DNA of 64,000 nt from Fragum whitleyi (Eukaryota > Mollusca > Bivalvia > Cardiida > Cardiidae): positions 49,029,122-49,093,121 of the forward strand of contig OX411558.1 of the NCBI GenBank assembly GCA_948146395.1, read 5' to 3'. Each line of letters begins with the position of its first letter. Positions within the stretch are counted from its first letter, which is position 1. Positions 1 to 10,902 of the stretch are shown here, piece by piece. The notes beneath the pieces are model-generated. The model was not told the origin of the DNA, did no database searches, and worked only from the letters and a program-made list of their open reading frames with translations. The translations under genes were made by a program, and so were the position numbers.

Positions 1-1360
1 AACACAGACGCGATTTTAGTAAGAAACCTAGTGCAATACCCCCGTTTAGCTTACGTTGCGAAGCAGATATCAACTCTCTAGACTTTAATCTAGAGGATGT
101 GGCAGAACAAATTGTTCCTGAAGTTCCTTTGTGGACTTCTAAAAGCCCAACATTTCTTTACGATCTTGCTTCTAGCAAAAAGGATACAACCGATCCAACT
201 GTTTTTAAAACAAAATTTTTAGAAATTAGAGAGAAATACGCATCTTATGAAGAGATTTATACAGACGGTTCAAAGGACGGCGAAAAAGTTGCCTCGGCCA
301 CCATTTTAGATGGTGAAAAGTATCAATTCCGTTTGCCAAATAACTCTTCTATTTTTTCAGCTGAGCTTAAGGCGATTGACCTCGCACTCGATCATATAAT
401 CGAAGAACACTTCTCTCGCTACATATTTTTTACTGACTCTATGTCAAGTATACAAGCGATTGAGAACGAGAAAACAGACAATCCGATTATTGTTAGATTA
501 CTAGATTCAATAGCTCGGCTTCATGATGTTGATCTCGTTTTCTGCTGGCTTCCGAGCCACGTTGGTATTCGTGGTAATGAAGCGGCAGATAAAGCTGCCA
601 AGGAGGCATTATCACTAGAAATTTTACCTTTTGAAGTGCCTTTTACCGATTTTAAACCTTTGATTCATGGCTTCATTCAGGATGTCTGGAAGAACTGTTG
701 GTCCGATCCAGCGAACCACAGTAATAAATTATACTCTGTTCGTCAGGATCTTGGCGATTGGTTGCCTGGTTACAGGTCTAACCGTCGCGAAGAACTTGTA
801 TTGACTCGACTGCGCATTGGGCATACGCATCTCGCCCACTCTTACCTTTTAAAGGGAGAGGAGATGCCAATATGCATGCCATGCAACACTCCTCTAACTG
901 TTAGTCATATATTCATAGAATGTTTAGATTTTTTTCTATCAGAGACAATTATTTTAAAGTTGAGAGTATGAAGACCCTTTTTGACTCTATTAAGATTGAG
1001 CTAATTTTTGACTTCCTGAAAGCCATTGGTTTGTATAATAAAATGTAATTTTACGCCTGTTTGAAATTGAATTTATTCTTAGACTTGATAGCTTTATCGT
1101 GAATTTTTAAAGTTATTTCGAGTGATTTTTTGATCATGATCTTCTTTTAGACTTGCAATATTTTCTGTACATTTTTACCATTTATACTGATTTGTCTTAT
1201 CCTATTTACCATGATTTGTTTTATGATGATTCCGTCTAGTTTAGTTTTGATGTATTCTTGACGTCGTTTAAAACAGTTATTTATTTTTCAAAATGTTTTG
1301 CGCCCAACATGACCTTAGTTGTCGGCGGGCCTTAAAACGATATTCATTCATTCATTCATT
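1..1360 (+). mobile_element. LINE copy A (3' end; enters from left edge)
   Basis: This is the 3' part of a non-LTR retrotransposon. It runs from the end of ORF2 through an AT-rich 3'UTR to the family's conserved terminus (about 1290-1340) and a short ATTC-repeat tail ending near 1360. The same terminus occurs at the 3' ends of copies C, E, F and G and at 29632. The rest of the element lies outside the window, so no target-site duplication can be checked. Confidence 0.93.
3..1048 (+). pseudogene. LINE A ORF2, C-terminal part (RNase H domain), frameshifted
   Basis: The reading frame is open from position 3 and matches the C-terminal 350 or so residues of ORF2 in copy F. RNase H motifs are clear: YTDGSK, SAELKAI, FTDSMSS and SHVGIRGNEAADKAAK supply the expected acidic active-site residues. 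A net 2-nt deletion in a T-rich stretch near 928-934 shifts the frame and gives an early stop at 971. The other frame then continues the family's C-terminus and ends at 1048. RNase H degrades the RNA strand of the RNA:DNA hybrid during target-primed reverse transcription. Only the 3' end is in the window, so whether the upstream domains survive is unknown. Confidence 0.9.
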
Positions 1361-1758
1361 TTAATGTTTAGCTCACACACATATATACATGTATATGCGA
1401 TCTCTGATCAGGCGGCATGTAGCTTTTGCCCTGTCTGTTTGTCCATGCCTTTTTCTAGGCTTCCCATGGGTCCGAATATCTGACCCTTCCCAATCTAAAA
1501 ATGTCAAAATAATTCCCAATCTCAAGTGTTGGCCTTATTAGTGTTACAAATTTACTAATTTTTGACGTTAAAATTTCCTATTTTCCCTCAAATTTCACTA
1601 AAATACGACACAAAAAATCCCAATTTCAGGTAGGGTCTTTTTCTCAAAAGTAACAGAAAAAGGCCTGTTGTCCAGCTGTTAGTGAGCAATTTTAACACCT
1701 TTCATTCTTTGTTTTCTGCAGAAATTACCGTCTATATATTCTCTTTATTTCCCTTTTT
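1361..1758. other. Gene-free stretch with repeat debris
   Basis: Nothing coding is visible. Around 1400-1450 there is a short degraded piece (GATCTCTGATCAGG..GCCCTGTCTGTTTGTC) that resembles the start of the hairpin-ended repeats at 1759 and 3060. The remainder is AT-rich and unassigned. Confidence 0.5.
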
Positions 1759-2345
1759 ATGCCCCCAGATGTAAATCTGGGGGCATATTGTTTTTGCCCT
1801 GTCTGTCTGTCTGTATGTATGTCAGTATGTCTGTTTGTGAACAACTTTAACATTGGCAATAAATTCTGCACTGTTACAGGTATAGATTTCGAACTTTGCA
1901 TGCATGTACAACTGATGAAGATGCATATTTTGATTGGTCACATGTCAAGGTCATCTTTCAAGGTCAAAGGTCAGCTTTAAAGGTCAAATTTATAGGTTAA
2001 AGGCAATAGCTTTTGAACTGGAACAGATAGACTTCTTACTGGGTGTGCAAATACAACTCATAGAACTTCACATTTTGAATGGTGAAATGTCAAGGTCACG
2101 CTGCAATGTCAATGGTCAAATTTATAGGTCAATTTAACAAAGGCAGTAACTATTGAGTCTTAACAAATAGGAATTTCATACTATGCATCCATGTACATCT
2201 CATGGAGCTGCACGTTTTGAGTGGTGATATGTCAAGGTCACCCTTCAATGTCAAAGGTCAAATTTATAGGTAATTTTAACATTGGCAGTATCTTTTGAGC
2301 TTTAACAGATAGGGATTTCATACTAGGCATGCTAGTACAAGTGAT
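1759..2345. repeat. Hairpin-ended repeat with about 135-bp internal units
   Basis: It opens with a perfect 12-bp stem, ATGCCCCCAGAT (1759-1770) and its complement (1775-1786), with a 4-nt loop. A CTGT-rich stretch follows, then degenerate units of about 135 bp, each containing AAGGTCA and AAATTTATAGGT blocks and a GGGATTTCATACTAGGCAT-like block. Similar units occur at 3580-3930. The layout matches non-autonomous tandem-core elements of bivalves. Small ORFs here (such as 1759-1980) are chance reading through repeat units. Confidence 0.7.
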
Positions 2346-2356
2346 ATATCAACTGA

Positions 2357-2439
2357 ACTGAACGTAAAGAGGTGATTGATAGTGAAGATGAAGAACTGCA
2401 GATGCAAATGGATCCAAAGAACACTGAAACAGACAATGA
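2357..2439 (+). CDS. Candidate exon upstream of the HECT exon, acidic and UIM-like
   Basis: This short open stretch encodes an acidic peptide with the core SEDEELQMQM, which resembles a ubiquitin-interacting motif. It ends at a good splice donor (GA|GTATGT). It leaves two bases of a codon, and the exon at 2799 begins by supplying the third, so the two join in frame. An in-frame TGA at 2354 and the repeat ending about 2345 hide the 5' boundary; no acceptor is visible. It probably belongs to a HECT-type E3 ligase gene, but is too short to place alone. It may be pseudogenic, given the repeat directly upstream. Confidence 0.5.
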
Positions 2440-2798
2440 GTATGTTTACTGTTATTTGTTTTCTGCAGAAATTGTCATGTATTTGCTGTATAGTTCAGTA
2501 ATTTGTTTGGATAATAGTGAAATCTTTAGCCTTCAACTGCATGTCTAAGTTAATGGGGTCAGTAACTCCTAGACATAAATGTAGCTTTGAAGAATTTTTT
2601 GTCAATTCTGTATGTTTGCAAAACCGTGTACCTACATTGTATTTGCAGAAGAATTGTTGTAGTGGTAGGTTTTAGTTGGAATGCCAGTATGGTTCCACAG
2701 CCGTAAAGTGGTGGTAGGTAAAAAACGGTAGTTCTTGTAGTATTTGTATAAAGTAAAGTTCTTAACAGTTTGTGTTAATTTCCATGTTTACTATACAG

Positions 2799-3023
2799 GA
2801 CTGTTCATGGTGCTGAGAGTTTGAAGAATATTCTACAAGGCTTCCAAGATGACACTGTCAGGAGTGATTCTAAAACCAAACTTCTCATTCAGCGAAGTAG
2901 AGTTGTTGAAACTGCTTTGAGGGGTCTTGACAGAAAGTCGATGGATTTCAGATCAAGACTCTATATTAAGTTCACTGGAGAGTTAGGACAAGATGAAGGT
3001 GGACCCAGGCGTGAGTTCTTCAG
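2799..3023 (+). CDS. HECT-type E3 ubiquitin ligase, exon encoding start of HECT domain
   Basis: The exon has an acceptor (TTTACTATACAG|G) and a donor (TTCTTCAG|GTAACA). It encodes a peptide with RSRVVETALRGL, then LYIKFTGELGQDEGGPRREFF. This is the hallmark N-terminal part of the HECT domain (V/I-x-F-x-GE-x-G-x-D-x-GG-x-x-REFF). HECT ligases accept ubiquitin on a catalytic Cys near the C-terminus and pass it to a substrate. The C-lobe and that Cys are not found downstream in the window; after the donor come about 1.3 kb of repeats and then LINE B. The gene may continue beyond large introns, or this may be a stranded fragment. The family call is firm; activity is unknown. Confidence 0.8.
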
Positions 3024-3054
3024 GTAACAATAAAACATGGGTATTTTTAAGAAT

Positions 3055-3300
3055 GTATTTTTGTACCCCTTATGATCTCTGGTCGGGGACATGTAGTTTT
3101 TGCCGTGTTTGTTTGTCTGTCTGTCTGTTAGATTGTTAATGTGCAACTTAAACATAGGTAATTCCTTATGTATTACTATGGATACAGCTTTTATATTTGC
3201 CATGCATGTACACCTCAAAGAGTTGCACAATTTCATCTGTCACATGTCAAGGTCACCCCCTCAAGGTCGAGGGTCCCTGTGTGGGGATTAGTGTTTGACT
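3055..3300. repeat. Repeat fragment (tandem-core family)
   Basis: This piece begins GATCTCTGGTCGGGGACATG, then has a CTGT run and AAGGTCA blocks like those at 1759-2345. It is a diverged copy of the same repeat class. The stretch 3301-3579 is AT-rich with nothing recognisable. Confidence 0.55.
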
Positions 3301-3579
3301 AACAAATCTTGTTTTAAAGACAATTTCTATAAACATGTGTTAAAACTGTTTTATTTTCTAGTAAGCAGTGTATTCACCATTAAGAATAGTAATTTTAAAC
3401 CAACAGTGAATAACCATTTATTTTTCTAACATTAGTGAGGTCATTAACTTAAACACAATTGCGATGATGTCGTTTCTTCACAAGTTGTACTAAAACGCAT
3501 ATATTAAACAGAAAATTTACAATTTTTTGATGATTACCCATTATATATCACTTTCAAAGAAAAAACATGTATAAATATT

Positions 3580-3966
3580 ATGCAAGTTTTGAGTGGTGAT
3601 ATGTCTAGGTCAAGGTCACCCTCCAAGGTCAAGGTCAAATTTACAGATAAATTTAACAAAGGCAGTAACTTTTGAGCTATAACAAATAGGGATTTGATAC
3701 TAGGCATCCAAGTACATCTCATGGAGCAGCACGTTTTGAGTTGTGATATGTCAAGGTCAAGGTCACCCTTCAATGTCAAATGTCAAATTTATAGGTAATT
3801 TTAACACAGGCAGTAACTTTTGAGCTATAACGGGGATTCATTCTAGGGATACATGAACAAGTGATATGTCAAGGTCACCCTTCAAGGTCAAAGGTCAAAT
3901 TTATAGGTCAAACACTACGCCAGATAACCAATCTGGGGGCAAAGTGTTTCACAAACACATCATGTT
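3580..3966. repeat. Repeat units ending in hairpins and an ATCATGTTT terminus
   Basis: About 2.5 units of the 135-bp repeat (AAGGTCACCCTYCAAGGTCA and AAATTTATAGGT blocks) run into an imperfect GCCAGAT..ATCTGGGGGC hairpin. A GTGTTT/AAACAC hairpin and ATCATGTTT follow. The same ending style is seen near 27790 (ATCTTGTT). Confidence 0.6.
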
Positions 3967-4011
3967 TATCTTTTTATTCCTGACTACAGAAAATTCAGTT
4001 AAGTTTAATGA

Positions 4012-4312
4012 TTACACCCCCGAGAGGGGGTATATAGGAGTCAGTGTGTCTGTGTATTTGTCTGCTTGTGTGTGTGTTTGTAAACAAAAAAAAATTGTGA
4101 TGCGAACTACTTCTACATTTCTCAATGGATTTTAATGAAATTTTGCACACATATGCATTGTTGAATGCAGTTGGTCTTAACATAATTTTCACAATGATGG
4201 GACCAACAGTTGCAGAGTTATTGCCCTTTATTGTTTTGCACTTTACTCTTAAGACAAGCTCCCGCGGGGGTATTCTCATCATCTTCAGTAATAGCTCTAG
4301 TTTGTGACGATA
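4012..4312. repeat. Short hairpin-ended interspersed repeat
   Basis: It starts with a CCCCCGAGAGGGGG palindrome and a TGTG-rich stretch. It contains the phrase GTTGCAGAGTTATTGCCC, shared in style with the 43.4-kb repeat, and ends near GCTCCCGCGGGGGTAT. It lies directly upstream of LINE B. No coding capacity was seen. Confidence 0.5.
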
Positions 4313-4926
4313 GTTAATCACTTTGATATATGCATGTAAGTGTATGTGTTTTTCTTGTGTAGGCCCCCAGCTGGGCGGGGGGATAGAAATAGTCGGCTGC
4401 CGCCCATGTAGTCAATGGTAAGACCCCTAACAAATGGGCCCGCCTGTTTGCCGTGGGTGGAGACTCGTAAGGCCGGAAAAGAGGGTCCTGGTAGTTGAGG
4501 GAAGCCCAGGGATCTCCAGCTTCTCAACACGCTGCTTTGGCCTCGGCTTCGGCTGAAACGGGAGCCTAGATGAGCCCGGTCTAGGCAATCGGCTGGTCGT
4601 TTTAGACTGGGGCATCTACTTTTGTTATATAAAAGTGTTGTTAACCTATTGCCATTACTTCATGATGTAAAACTGTTGTAATATTTTCATGAATCAAACA
4701 AACGCAATATGTTGTACCGAAAATGTTCTTTATCCGTATCGGTCTACTCTTTCTTTGTACTATTTTGAAGTACAAAATATCAATATGCCCGTATGCCTTA
4801 TCTTATTTTATATTTTAATTGTATGTTAGTTCTAGTCTATGTAGGCTCATGGGCTAGTTGAGTTGTATTGATTGCTTGGTGGGGCTGAGGTGCGCATGGT
4901 GGCTTTCAATTTTTGGGGGTGTGTCC

Positions 4927-5061
4927 ATGTGTTCCTTTGCCTATCATACGTATTCGAACGGCTCAATTATATCATCCGAGTATCCCTGGCATGGGGAGAA
5001 GGAAATCCGCTCTTTCATGTCCCAGTATTGGAACTCCGTGGTGGGTGGGGACTGCGGATGA
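4927..5061 (+). CDS. Possible small upstream ORF in LINE B 5'UTR
   Basis: This is a 44-codon ATG-started ORF whose TGA overlaps the first ATG of ORF1 (ATGATG). The same ORF is present in copy F at 35956-36090. The frame is open further upstream, but with no clear ATG. It has no recognised domain. It could be an incidental ORF in a conserved 5'UTR, or a leader ORF that feeds ribosomes to ORF1 by reinitiation, as the ORF1/ORF2 overlap suggests for ORF2. Two near-identical copies are weak evidence of selection. Confidence 0.3.
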   Translation: MCSFAYHTYSNGSIISSEYPWHGEKEIRSFMSQYWNSVVGGDCG

Positions 5062-6545
5062 TGAAGTTACAAAAACTTAATATGGATTACCAACAAAAAA
5101 AACGGCGCAGCGATGAAATTGATGACGACTCTGGATCAAGTTTAAAAGGACAACCACCGTTTCCAAGATTCCTTGTAATTGAGCAAAGAGAACTTCAAAA
5201 GCCCCTAAGTAAATTATCACCATTTATAATTGAAAAGGTTTTGGTTTCTTGTGCGGGACATTTGAAATCTATTAAAAAGCTAAGTTCTGGTGCACTTTTG
5301 GTTGAATGTGACAGGCCCCAACAAGCTGAAAATCTCCTTAAAATGGAAAAATTCTATGATATTTGGGTCGATTGTAAGCCCCATGAAAATTTTAACACTT
5401 CAAAAGGCATCATTCGTTGCAAAGACTTGGAAGGAATAACGGAAGATGAAATACTTACGGAACTAGAAGAGCAAAATGTTACTGCGGTCAAACGGGTATC
5501 CATCTTCAGAGATGGTGTTCGAAAGCCAATAAATACTTTTACTTTAACTTTCAATACTGCTATTCTTCCAAAATCAATCCGTGTAGGATACTTGAATGTT
5601 AAAGTAGACCTCTACATTCCCAACCCCCTTCAGTGTTATTGCTGCTTCAAATTTGGCCACCACGAAAAGAAATGTAGATTAACTGAAGCTTACTGTAAGC
5701 GTTGTGGTGTTCTTGAAAATGATCATGAGTCAGATCCGGATAATTGTCGCAAACCAGCTAAATGTTTAAATTGTGGGGGAGATCATGTTTCCACATCAAG
5801 ATCCTGTCACGTTTGGAAAAAAGAAAAAGAAATAGTAACAATCAAATATAAAGAAGGCCTGTCTTTTCAAGAAGCTCGTAAAGTTGTAGAAAACAGAATC
5901 AATTTGACCAATTCCTATGCAAATATTGCAAGAGCAAATAGAGAAAACATAAATAAAGATAAAAGTGAATGCAAGAATTGCCAAGAACTTTTCGGGAAGT
6001 TATGTATTTTATTTCCCGAAAAGAAAGATGTAATTGCCAAGTTATTTCCTTCAAATACCCAATCGACAACTTTAAGTTCGGAAAGCAATCCTTCCACTGT
6101 CTCTACAAACAAAACAAAGTCAAATTTAGCTCAAAACGCAACTTTAGAAAACAAGAAATCTGAATCATCCAGGAAACCAAAACATCCCGAAACTGTTGCC
6201 ATGGACAAAGTTATTCAAGATGATAAAGCAGACATAATTAAACGCAAACAAGCACAAATACAGCTTGAAAAGTTAAATCCTCCCGTAGTAACAACCTCAA
6301 ATCGCTTTAGCGAATTGGGTTGTAACGAGGAGGAAAATGAGACGGAGGATAAAATGGAAGAAGATCCTAAAGATCAAGATCCTTCGGATTGGAACAACAA
6401 TCCGGAGGTTTGGAGGGAGCCCCTCCCCGAGTCTAAAGTACTCAATCCCAGCACAAATATTGATATTTCACAACCTAAAACAAGTGAACATCCGGCTGTA
6501 ATTAGGCAAGGTGCAGGTATTATTAAATTATCCAACAAAAAATGA
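5058..6545 (+). CDS. LINE B ORF1, gag-like zinc-knuckle RNA-binding protein (intact)
   Basis: This protein of about 495 residues packages LINE RNA into ribonucleoprotein. A basic N-terminus (KKRR) and acidic patch are followed by an RRM-like region (about 30-190) and three Cys/His knuckles: CYCCFKFGHHEKKC (C-x2-C-x4-H-x4-C), CKRCG..HESDPDNC and CLNCGGDHVSTSRSC. The C-terminal third is charged and low complexity. I chose the ATG at 5058, with a second ATG directly after; MDYQQ at 5082 aligns best with the start of copy C ORF1. The frame is open upstream to about 4872, but that part lies in the GC-rich 5'UTR. The stop overlaps the ORF2 start as ATGA. Unlike F, this ORF1 has no frameshift. Confidence 0.88.
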   Translation: MMKLQKLNMDYQQKKRRSDEIDDDSGSSLKGQPPFPRFLVIEQRELQKPLSKLSPFIIEKVLVSCAGHLKSIKKLSSGALLVECDRPQQAENLLKMEKFYDIWVDCKPHENFNTSKGIIRCKDLEGITEDEILTELEEQNVTAVKRVSIFRDGVRKPINTFTLTFNTAILPKSIRVGYLNVKVDLYIPNPLQCYCCFKFGHHEKKCRLTEAYCKRCGVLENDHESDPDNCRKPAKCLNCGGDHVSTSRSCHVWKKEKEIVTIKYKEGLSFQEARKVVENRINLTNSYANIARANRENINKDKSECKNCQELFGKLCILFPEKKDVIAKLFPSNTQSTTLSSESNPSTVSTNKTKSNLAQNATLENKKSESSRKPKHPETVAMDKVIQDDKADIIKRKQAQIQLEKLNPPVVTTSNRFSELGCNEEENETEDKMEEDPKDQDPSDWNNNPEVWREPLPESKVLNPSTNIDISQPKTSEHPAVIRQGAGIIKLSNKK

Positions 6546-9500
6546 ATAATTACATACTTCCAACATTTGTTGGTATACTTCTCCCTCTAACCTTCATCAT
6601 GGCGAATAACATTATACAATGGAATTGTCGCAGCATCAAGGCTAATTTTGAAGAACTGAATCTTATAGTTTCAAAACAAAAACCTGTTGCAGTATGTTTA
6701 CAAGAAACATTCTTGAAAGACACAGATAAGTTTTCCTTTAAATATCACTCTTGCTATTTAGCTAACTGCACAGAACGTGACAAAGCATCTGGTGGTGTAG
6801 GACTTATTGTTAATAATAATGTTCCCCACCGTCATGTAAGTCTAAATACTTCTTTACAAGCAGTAGCTGTAAGAGTATCTCTTAATAAAACAGTTACATT
6901 GTGTTCTATTTATCTTCCCCCTAGTTCCCCTGTAGATGGTAGAAAGCTTGACAATCTTGTCGACCAATTACCTAAGCCTTTTATACTTATGGGAGATTTC
7001 AATTCTCATCATAAGTTATGGGGATGTTCCAATACAGACGACAAAGGTCGTACTGTTGAGGATTTTGTAACTAGACATGATCTTGTTTTATTAAATGATA
7101 AATCTAAAACTTATCTTCATCCTGCAACTGGAACTTATTCTTCACTGGATTTGACCATTTGTAGTCCCGATATCTTTCCAGATTTTAGATGGAAAGTTAT
7201 CCCTGACCTTCATGGTAGTGATCATTTTCCAATTCAGGTTTCTGAATTAGGACCATCTGTTCAGGAACGTCCTAGGCGTTGGAAACTCCATAAAGCTAAC
7301 TGGGATATTTTTAAAACTACTTGTGAGCAATCAATAAATCCAGAAGCCTTTGATGAGTGTGAAGACCCTGCCGAATTATTTACATCTTTACTTTATTCTG
7401 CTGCAGAAAAAGCTATTCCGCAAACATCACCTGATCCAAAAACCCCTAACAAGCCATGGTTTAATGAGGATTGCAAAAAGGCTATAGCTGAGCGAAAACG
7501 TGCTCTCAGAGTATTTGGTTTAAGACCTACAAAAGAAAATCTCTACAAATTTAAAATTGCACGAGCGAAAGCTCGTAGAACCATAAAACAAAGTAAGCGT
7601 TCGTCTTGGAGACAGTATGTTTCTAGATTAAATTCTAGATCTTCTGTCAAAAAGACTTGGGACATGATACGTAAAATCAGTGGGAAGAACTCATCTCTAA
7701 GTGTTGGTCATCTCAAAACAGATGACGATGATACAGTTTCATCAAAACATGATATAGCTAATATCTTAGCAGACACATTTGCCAAGAAATCTTCCTCTTC
7801 AAATTATTCTTCTACGTTTCAGAAATATAAAGGTGAGAAAGAAAAGTCGAAACTTAATTTTAGTTCCAAAAACCTGGAACACTATAATAGAGACTTTTCC
7901 GTTAAAGAGTTGAAGAAAGCTTTGAAAAAGTGTCATGACACTGCCATAGGTTCTGACAGTATTTATTATCAGTTCCTAAAACGTTTACCATCTCTCTCCC
8001 TACACTGTTTACTTAACATTTATAACCAGGTTTGGAAAACGGGAAGCATTCCAGCATCATGGCGGGAAGCTATCGTTATTCCAATACTTAAACCTGGTAA
8101 AGATTCCACAAATCCTTCAAATTATCGCCCTATAGCTCTTACTAGTTGCATTTGTAAAAGCATGGAAAGAATGGTTAATGACCGTCTTGTCTGGTTTCTT
8201 GAAAAGAACCACCTAATTACGGAAGTCCAAAGTGGCTTTCGTAAACAAAGAAGCACTCTTGATCATCTTGTCCGCTTCGAGACTTTTATTCGAGAAGCCT
8301 TTATAAAGAAAGAACACGTTGTTTCTGTGTTTTTTGATCTTGAAAGTGCTTATGATACCACATGGAAGTATGGAATTATGAATGACCTCTATGATTTCGG
8401 TATTCGAGGTCGCCTTGCCTATTTCATATCTGCTTTTTTGGATGAGCGCCAGTTTCGAGTCCGTGTTGGAGATACTTTATCTGATCCTCATGAGCAAGAA
8501 ATGGGTGTTCCCCAGGGAAGTATTTTGTCAGTGACGCTATTTAGTGTCAAAATTAACAATATCGTTAAAACTGCTGTCCCTGGCGTGGAATGCTTTCTGT
8601 ATGTTGATGATTTCTGTATTTGTTACAGATCAAAACATATGTATACCATTGAAAGACAATTGCAACAAGTCTTGAATAACCTTTCTAAATGGTCCAATGA
8701 AAACGGCTTCAAATTTTCCAAGACCAAAACTAAGTGTATGCACTTTTGTTAGTCTAGGAAAATGCATCCTGATCCAGAATTGAAATTGGACGGGGTGCCG
8801 ATTGAAGTTGTAAAAGAGTTTAAATTTTTAGGTCTCCTCTTCGACTCGAAACTTTCTTTCATCCCACATATTGACAATTTGAAAAATAAGTGTCAAAAAG
8901 CACTTAATCTTTTACGTGTTGTATCCAGTATGGACTGGGGAGCTGATAAAAGGGTTTTATTACGCCTTTACAGGACACTTGTGAGATCAAAGTTAGATTA
9001 TGGCTGCGTTGTTTATGGCTCTGCACGACCTTCATACCTTCGCAAACTTGATACTATTCATAATCAAGGCTTGCGCCTTGCTTTGGGTGCCTTTAGAACA
9101 TCACCTGTCAATAGTATTTATATTGAAGCTAATGAACCTTCATTGAATCGTAGAAGGAACAAACTCTCATTACAATATTATCTAAAACTAAAATCAAATC
9201 CTGAGAATCCGACATACAAAGCTGTGTTTGAACCTAAACACAGACGGGATTTTGATAAAAAACCAAGTGCAATACCCCCATTTAGTTTACGTTGTGAAGC
9301 AGATGTTAACTCTCTAGATTTTGATCTAGAGGACGTGGCAGAACACATTGTTCCTGATGTTCCTTTGTGGACGTCAAAAAGCCCCACGTTTCTTTACGAT
9401 CTTGCTTCTAGCAAAAAGGATACAACCGATCCAACTGTTTTTAAAACAAAGTTTCTAGAAATTAAAGAGAAATACGCATCATATGAAGAGATTTACACAG

Positions 9501-10285
9501 ATGGTTCTAAGAATGAAGAAAAAGTTGCCTCAGCCAGTATATTAGAAGGCGAAAAATACCAATTTCGTTTACCGAATAACTCTTCAATCTTCTCGGCTGA
9601 GCTTAAGGCGATTAATCTCGCACTTGATCATATCATGGAAGAGCGCTTTTCTCGCTATATTATTTTTACTGACTCTCTGTCAAGTATGCAGGCTATTGAA
9701 CATGAGAAAACTGACAATCCCCTTGTCGTAAGACTACTTGACAGTATAGCTCAGCTTAATGATGTTGATCTCGTTTTTTGCTGGCTTCCTAGCCACGTTG
9801 GTATTCATGGTAATGAAGAGGCAGATAAAGCTGCCAAGGAGGCATTATCACTCGAGATTTTACCCTCTGTAGTACCTTTTACCGATTTTAAACCTTTAAT
9901 TCATGGTTTTATTCAGGAAGTCTGGAGGAACAGCTGGACTGATCCTGTCAATATTAATAATAAGCTATTTTCTGTCCGACAGGATCTTGGCGATTGGTTG
10001 CCTGGTTACAGGTCAAACCGTCGCGAAGAACTTATCCTGACTCGCTTACGCATTGGTCACACTTACCTCACGCACTCGTACCTTCTAAAAGGAGAAGATA
10101 TTCCAATGTGCATTCCTTGCAGCTCCCCTCTTATTGTCAGGCATATTTTTATTGATTGTGTAGATTTCTCTTTTACAAGAGTTAGATATTTTAGAGTTGA
10201 CAGTATGAAGGACTTATTTAACCATGTTAAAATTGAGCTGATATTTGATTTTCTGAATGCTATTAATTTGTATAGTAAAATATGA
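6542..10285 (+). pseudogene. LINE B ORF2 (EN-RT-RNase H) with one nonsense codon
   Basis: The ORF is homologous to the intact 1247-codon ORF2 of copy F. Endonuclease motifs (NCRS, CLQET, GDFNSHHKLWG, SDHFP), RT motifs (SNYRPIALTS, DLESAYDTTWK, GVPQGSILS, FLYVDDF) and RNase H motifs are all present. One change, CAG to TAG at 8750-8752, stops translation after 736 residues, just past the YVDD catalytic loop; the rest of the frame (to 10285) is open. A protein ending here would keep endonuclease and the RT palm but lose the thumb and RNase H. The start overlaps the ORF1 stop (ATGA); MANNIIQWNC at 6599 is a second possible start. Confidence 0.92.
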
Positions 10286-10483
10286 TTTTATGTTCTTCTA
10301 AATCCATTTTTCCTTTATATTTAAAGGTGTTTCTTTATATTTAACATTAATATTTAGTGTTCTTTTGAGCACTATTTCTTTTTTAGTTTTGAAAGTATAA
10401 CTAAATTCTTTATATTTCTACCGTTTACATATTTTTTATTTCACAATTTACTTCGATTTCTTTTATTCTGCTATAAATATCTT

Positions 10484-10830
10484 TATATAATTCATATAAT
10501 TTATATAATTCACTATCTCCGATATAGAATTGAGCATTGAGTATGTACAAATTTGATTAATGTAAAAGAGATTAAAATACATTTGTTTTGTTTTTATTTA
10601 TTTATTTCACTTTATCTTATTCATTTATTTTCAAAACTAATTGATGCGAAAAATTCATTTATGAAAAATGTTTTCTTTTTTTTCTTTCATTTTTTAGTCA
10701 AAAGAAATATAGTGAGTTTTTAATCAGTTATTCAAATTGTTTTATATTATAATTGTTCGTTTGTCGTTACAATTCAATTTTAAACGATCATTTATGACCT
10801 GGTTATAAATTGATTTACAATCTTTTGCAG
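10484..10830. other. AT-rich intergenic or intronic stretch
   Basis: Highly AT-rich sequence sits between the broken 3' end of LINE B and a candidate exon. It ends in a usable splice acceptor (TTTTGCAG). No repeat or gene was recognised. Confidence 0.5.
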
Positions 10831-10902
10831 GTTATTTCATCCGACAGGGTTAGGGCTAGGCCCGAAGATACTGTTGATGAAACCCCAACAGGGGAGCCGT
10901 CC
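10831..10902 (+). CDS. Candidate internal exon, unknown gene
   Basis: A 72-nt open block is framed by acceptor TCTTTTGCAG| and donor TCC|GTAAGT, both near consensus. It is in phase 0 at both ends and encodes 24 residues, acidic and Pro/Thr-rich (DETPTGEPS at the end). GC content is well above its AT-rich flanks, as expected for an exon. The next phase-0 candidate on this strand is 14590-14718, with LINE E inserted between them. No family recognised; calling it an exon rests only on splice signals and composition. Confidence 0.4.

Larger units (their letters stand above)
4363..10483 (+). mobile_element. LINE copy B (I-group, subfamily 1), nearly full length
   Basis: The 5' end (GCCCCCAGCTGGGCGGGG) is identical to that of copy F at 35392. 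A GC-rich 5'UTR of about 690 bp, ORF1, ORF2 and part of the 3'UTR follow. B and F are almost identical throughout, so both are young. At about 10483 the match to F stops, about 100 bp before the conserved terminus and ATTC tail, and no target-site duplication was found. B has therefore lost its 3' end or was rearranged. Clade is inferred from the APE-RT-RNase H order, as in the I/Nimb group. Confidence 0.93.

Noticed and set aside
4872..5057. N-terminal extension of LINE B ORF1 from 4872
   Set aside because: The frame is open, but this part lies in the GC-rich leader, has no counterpart in copy C or D ORF1, and the overlap ATG at 5058 is a better start.
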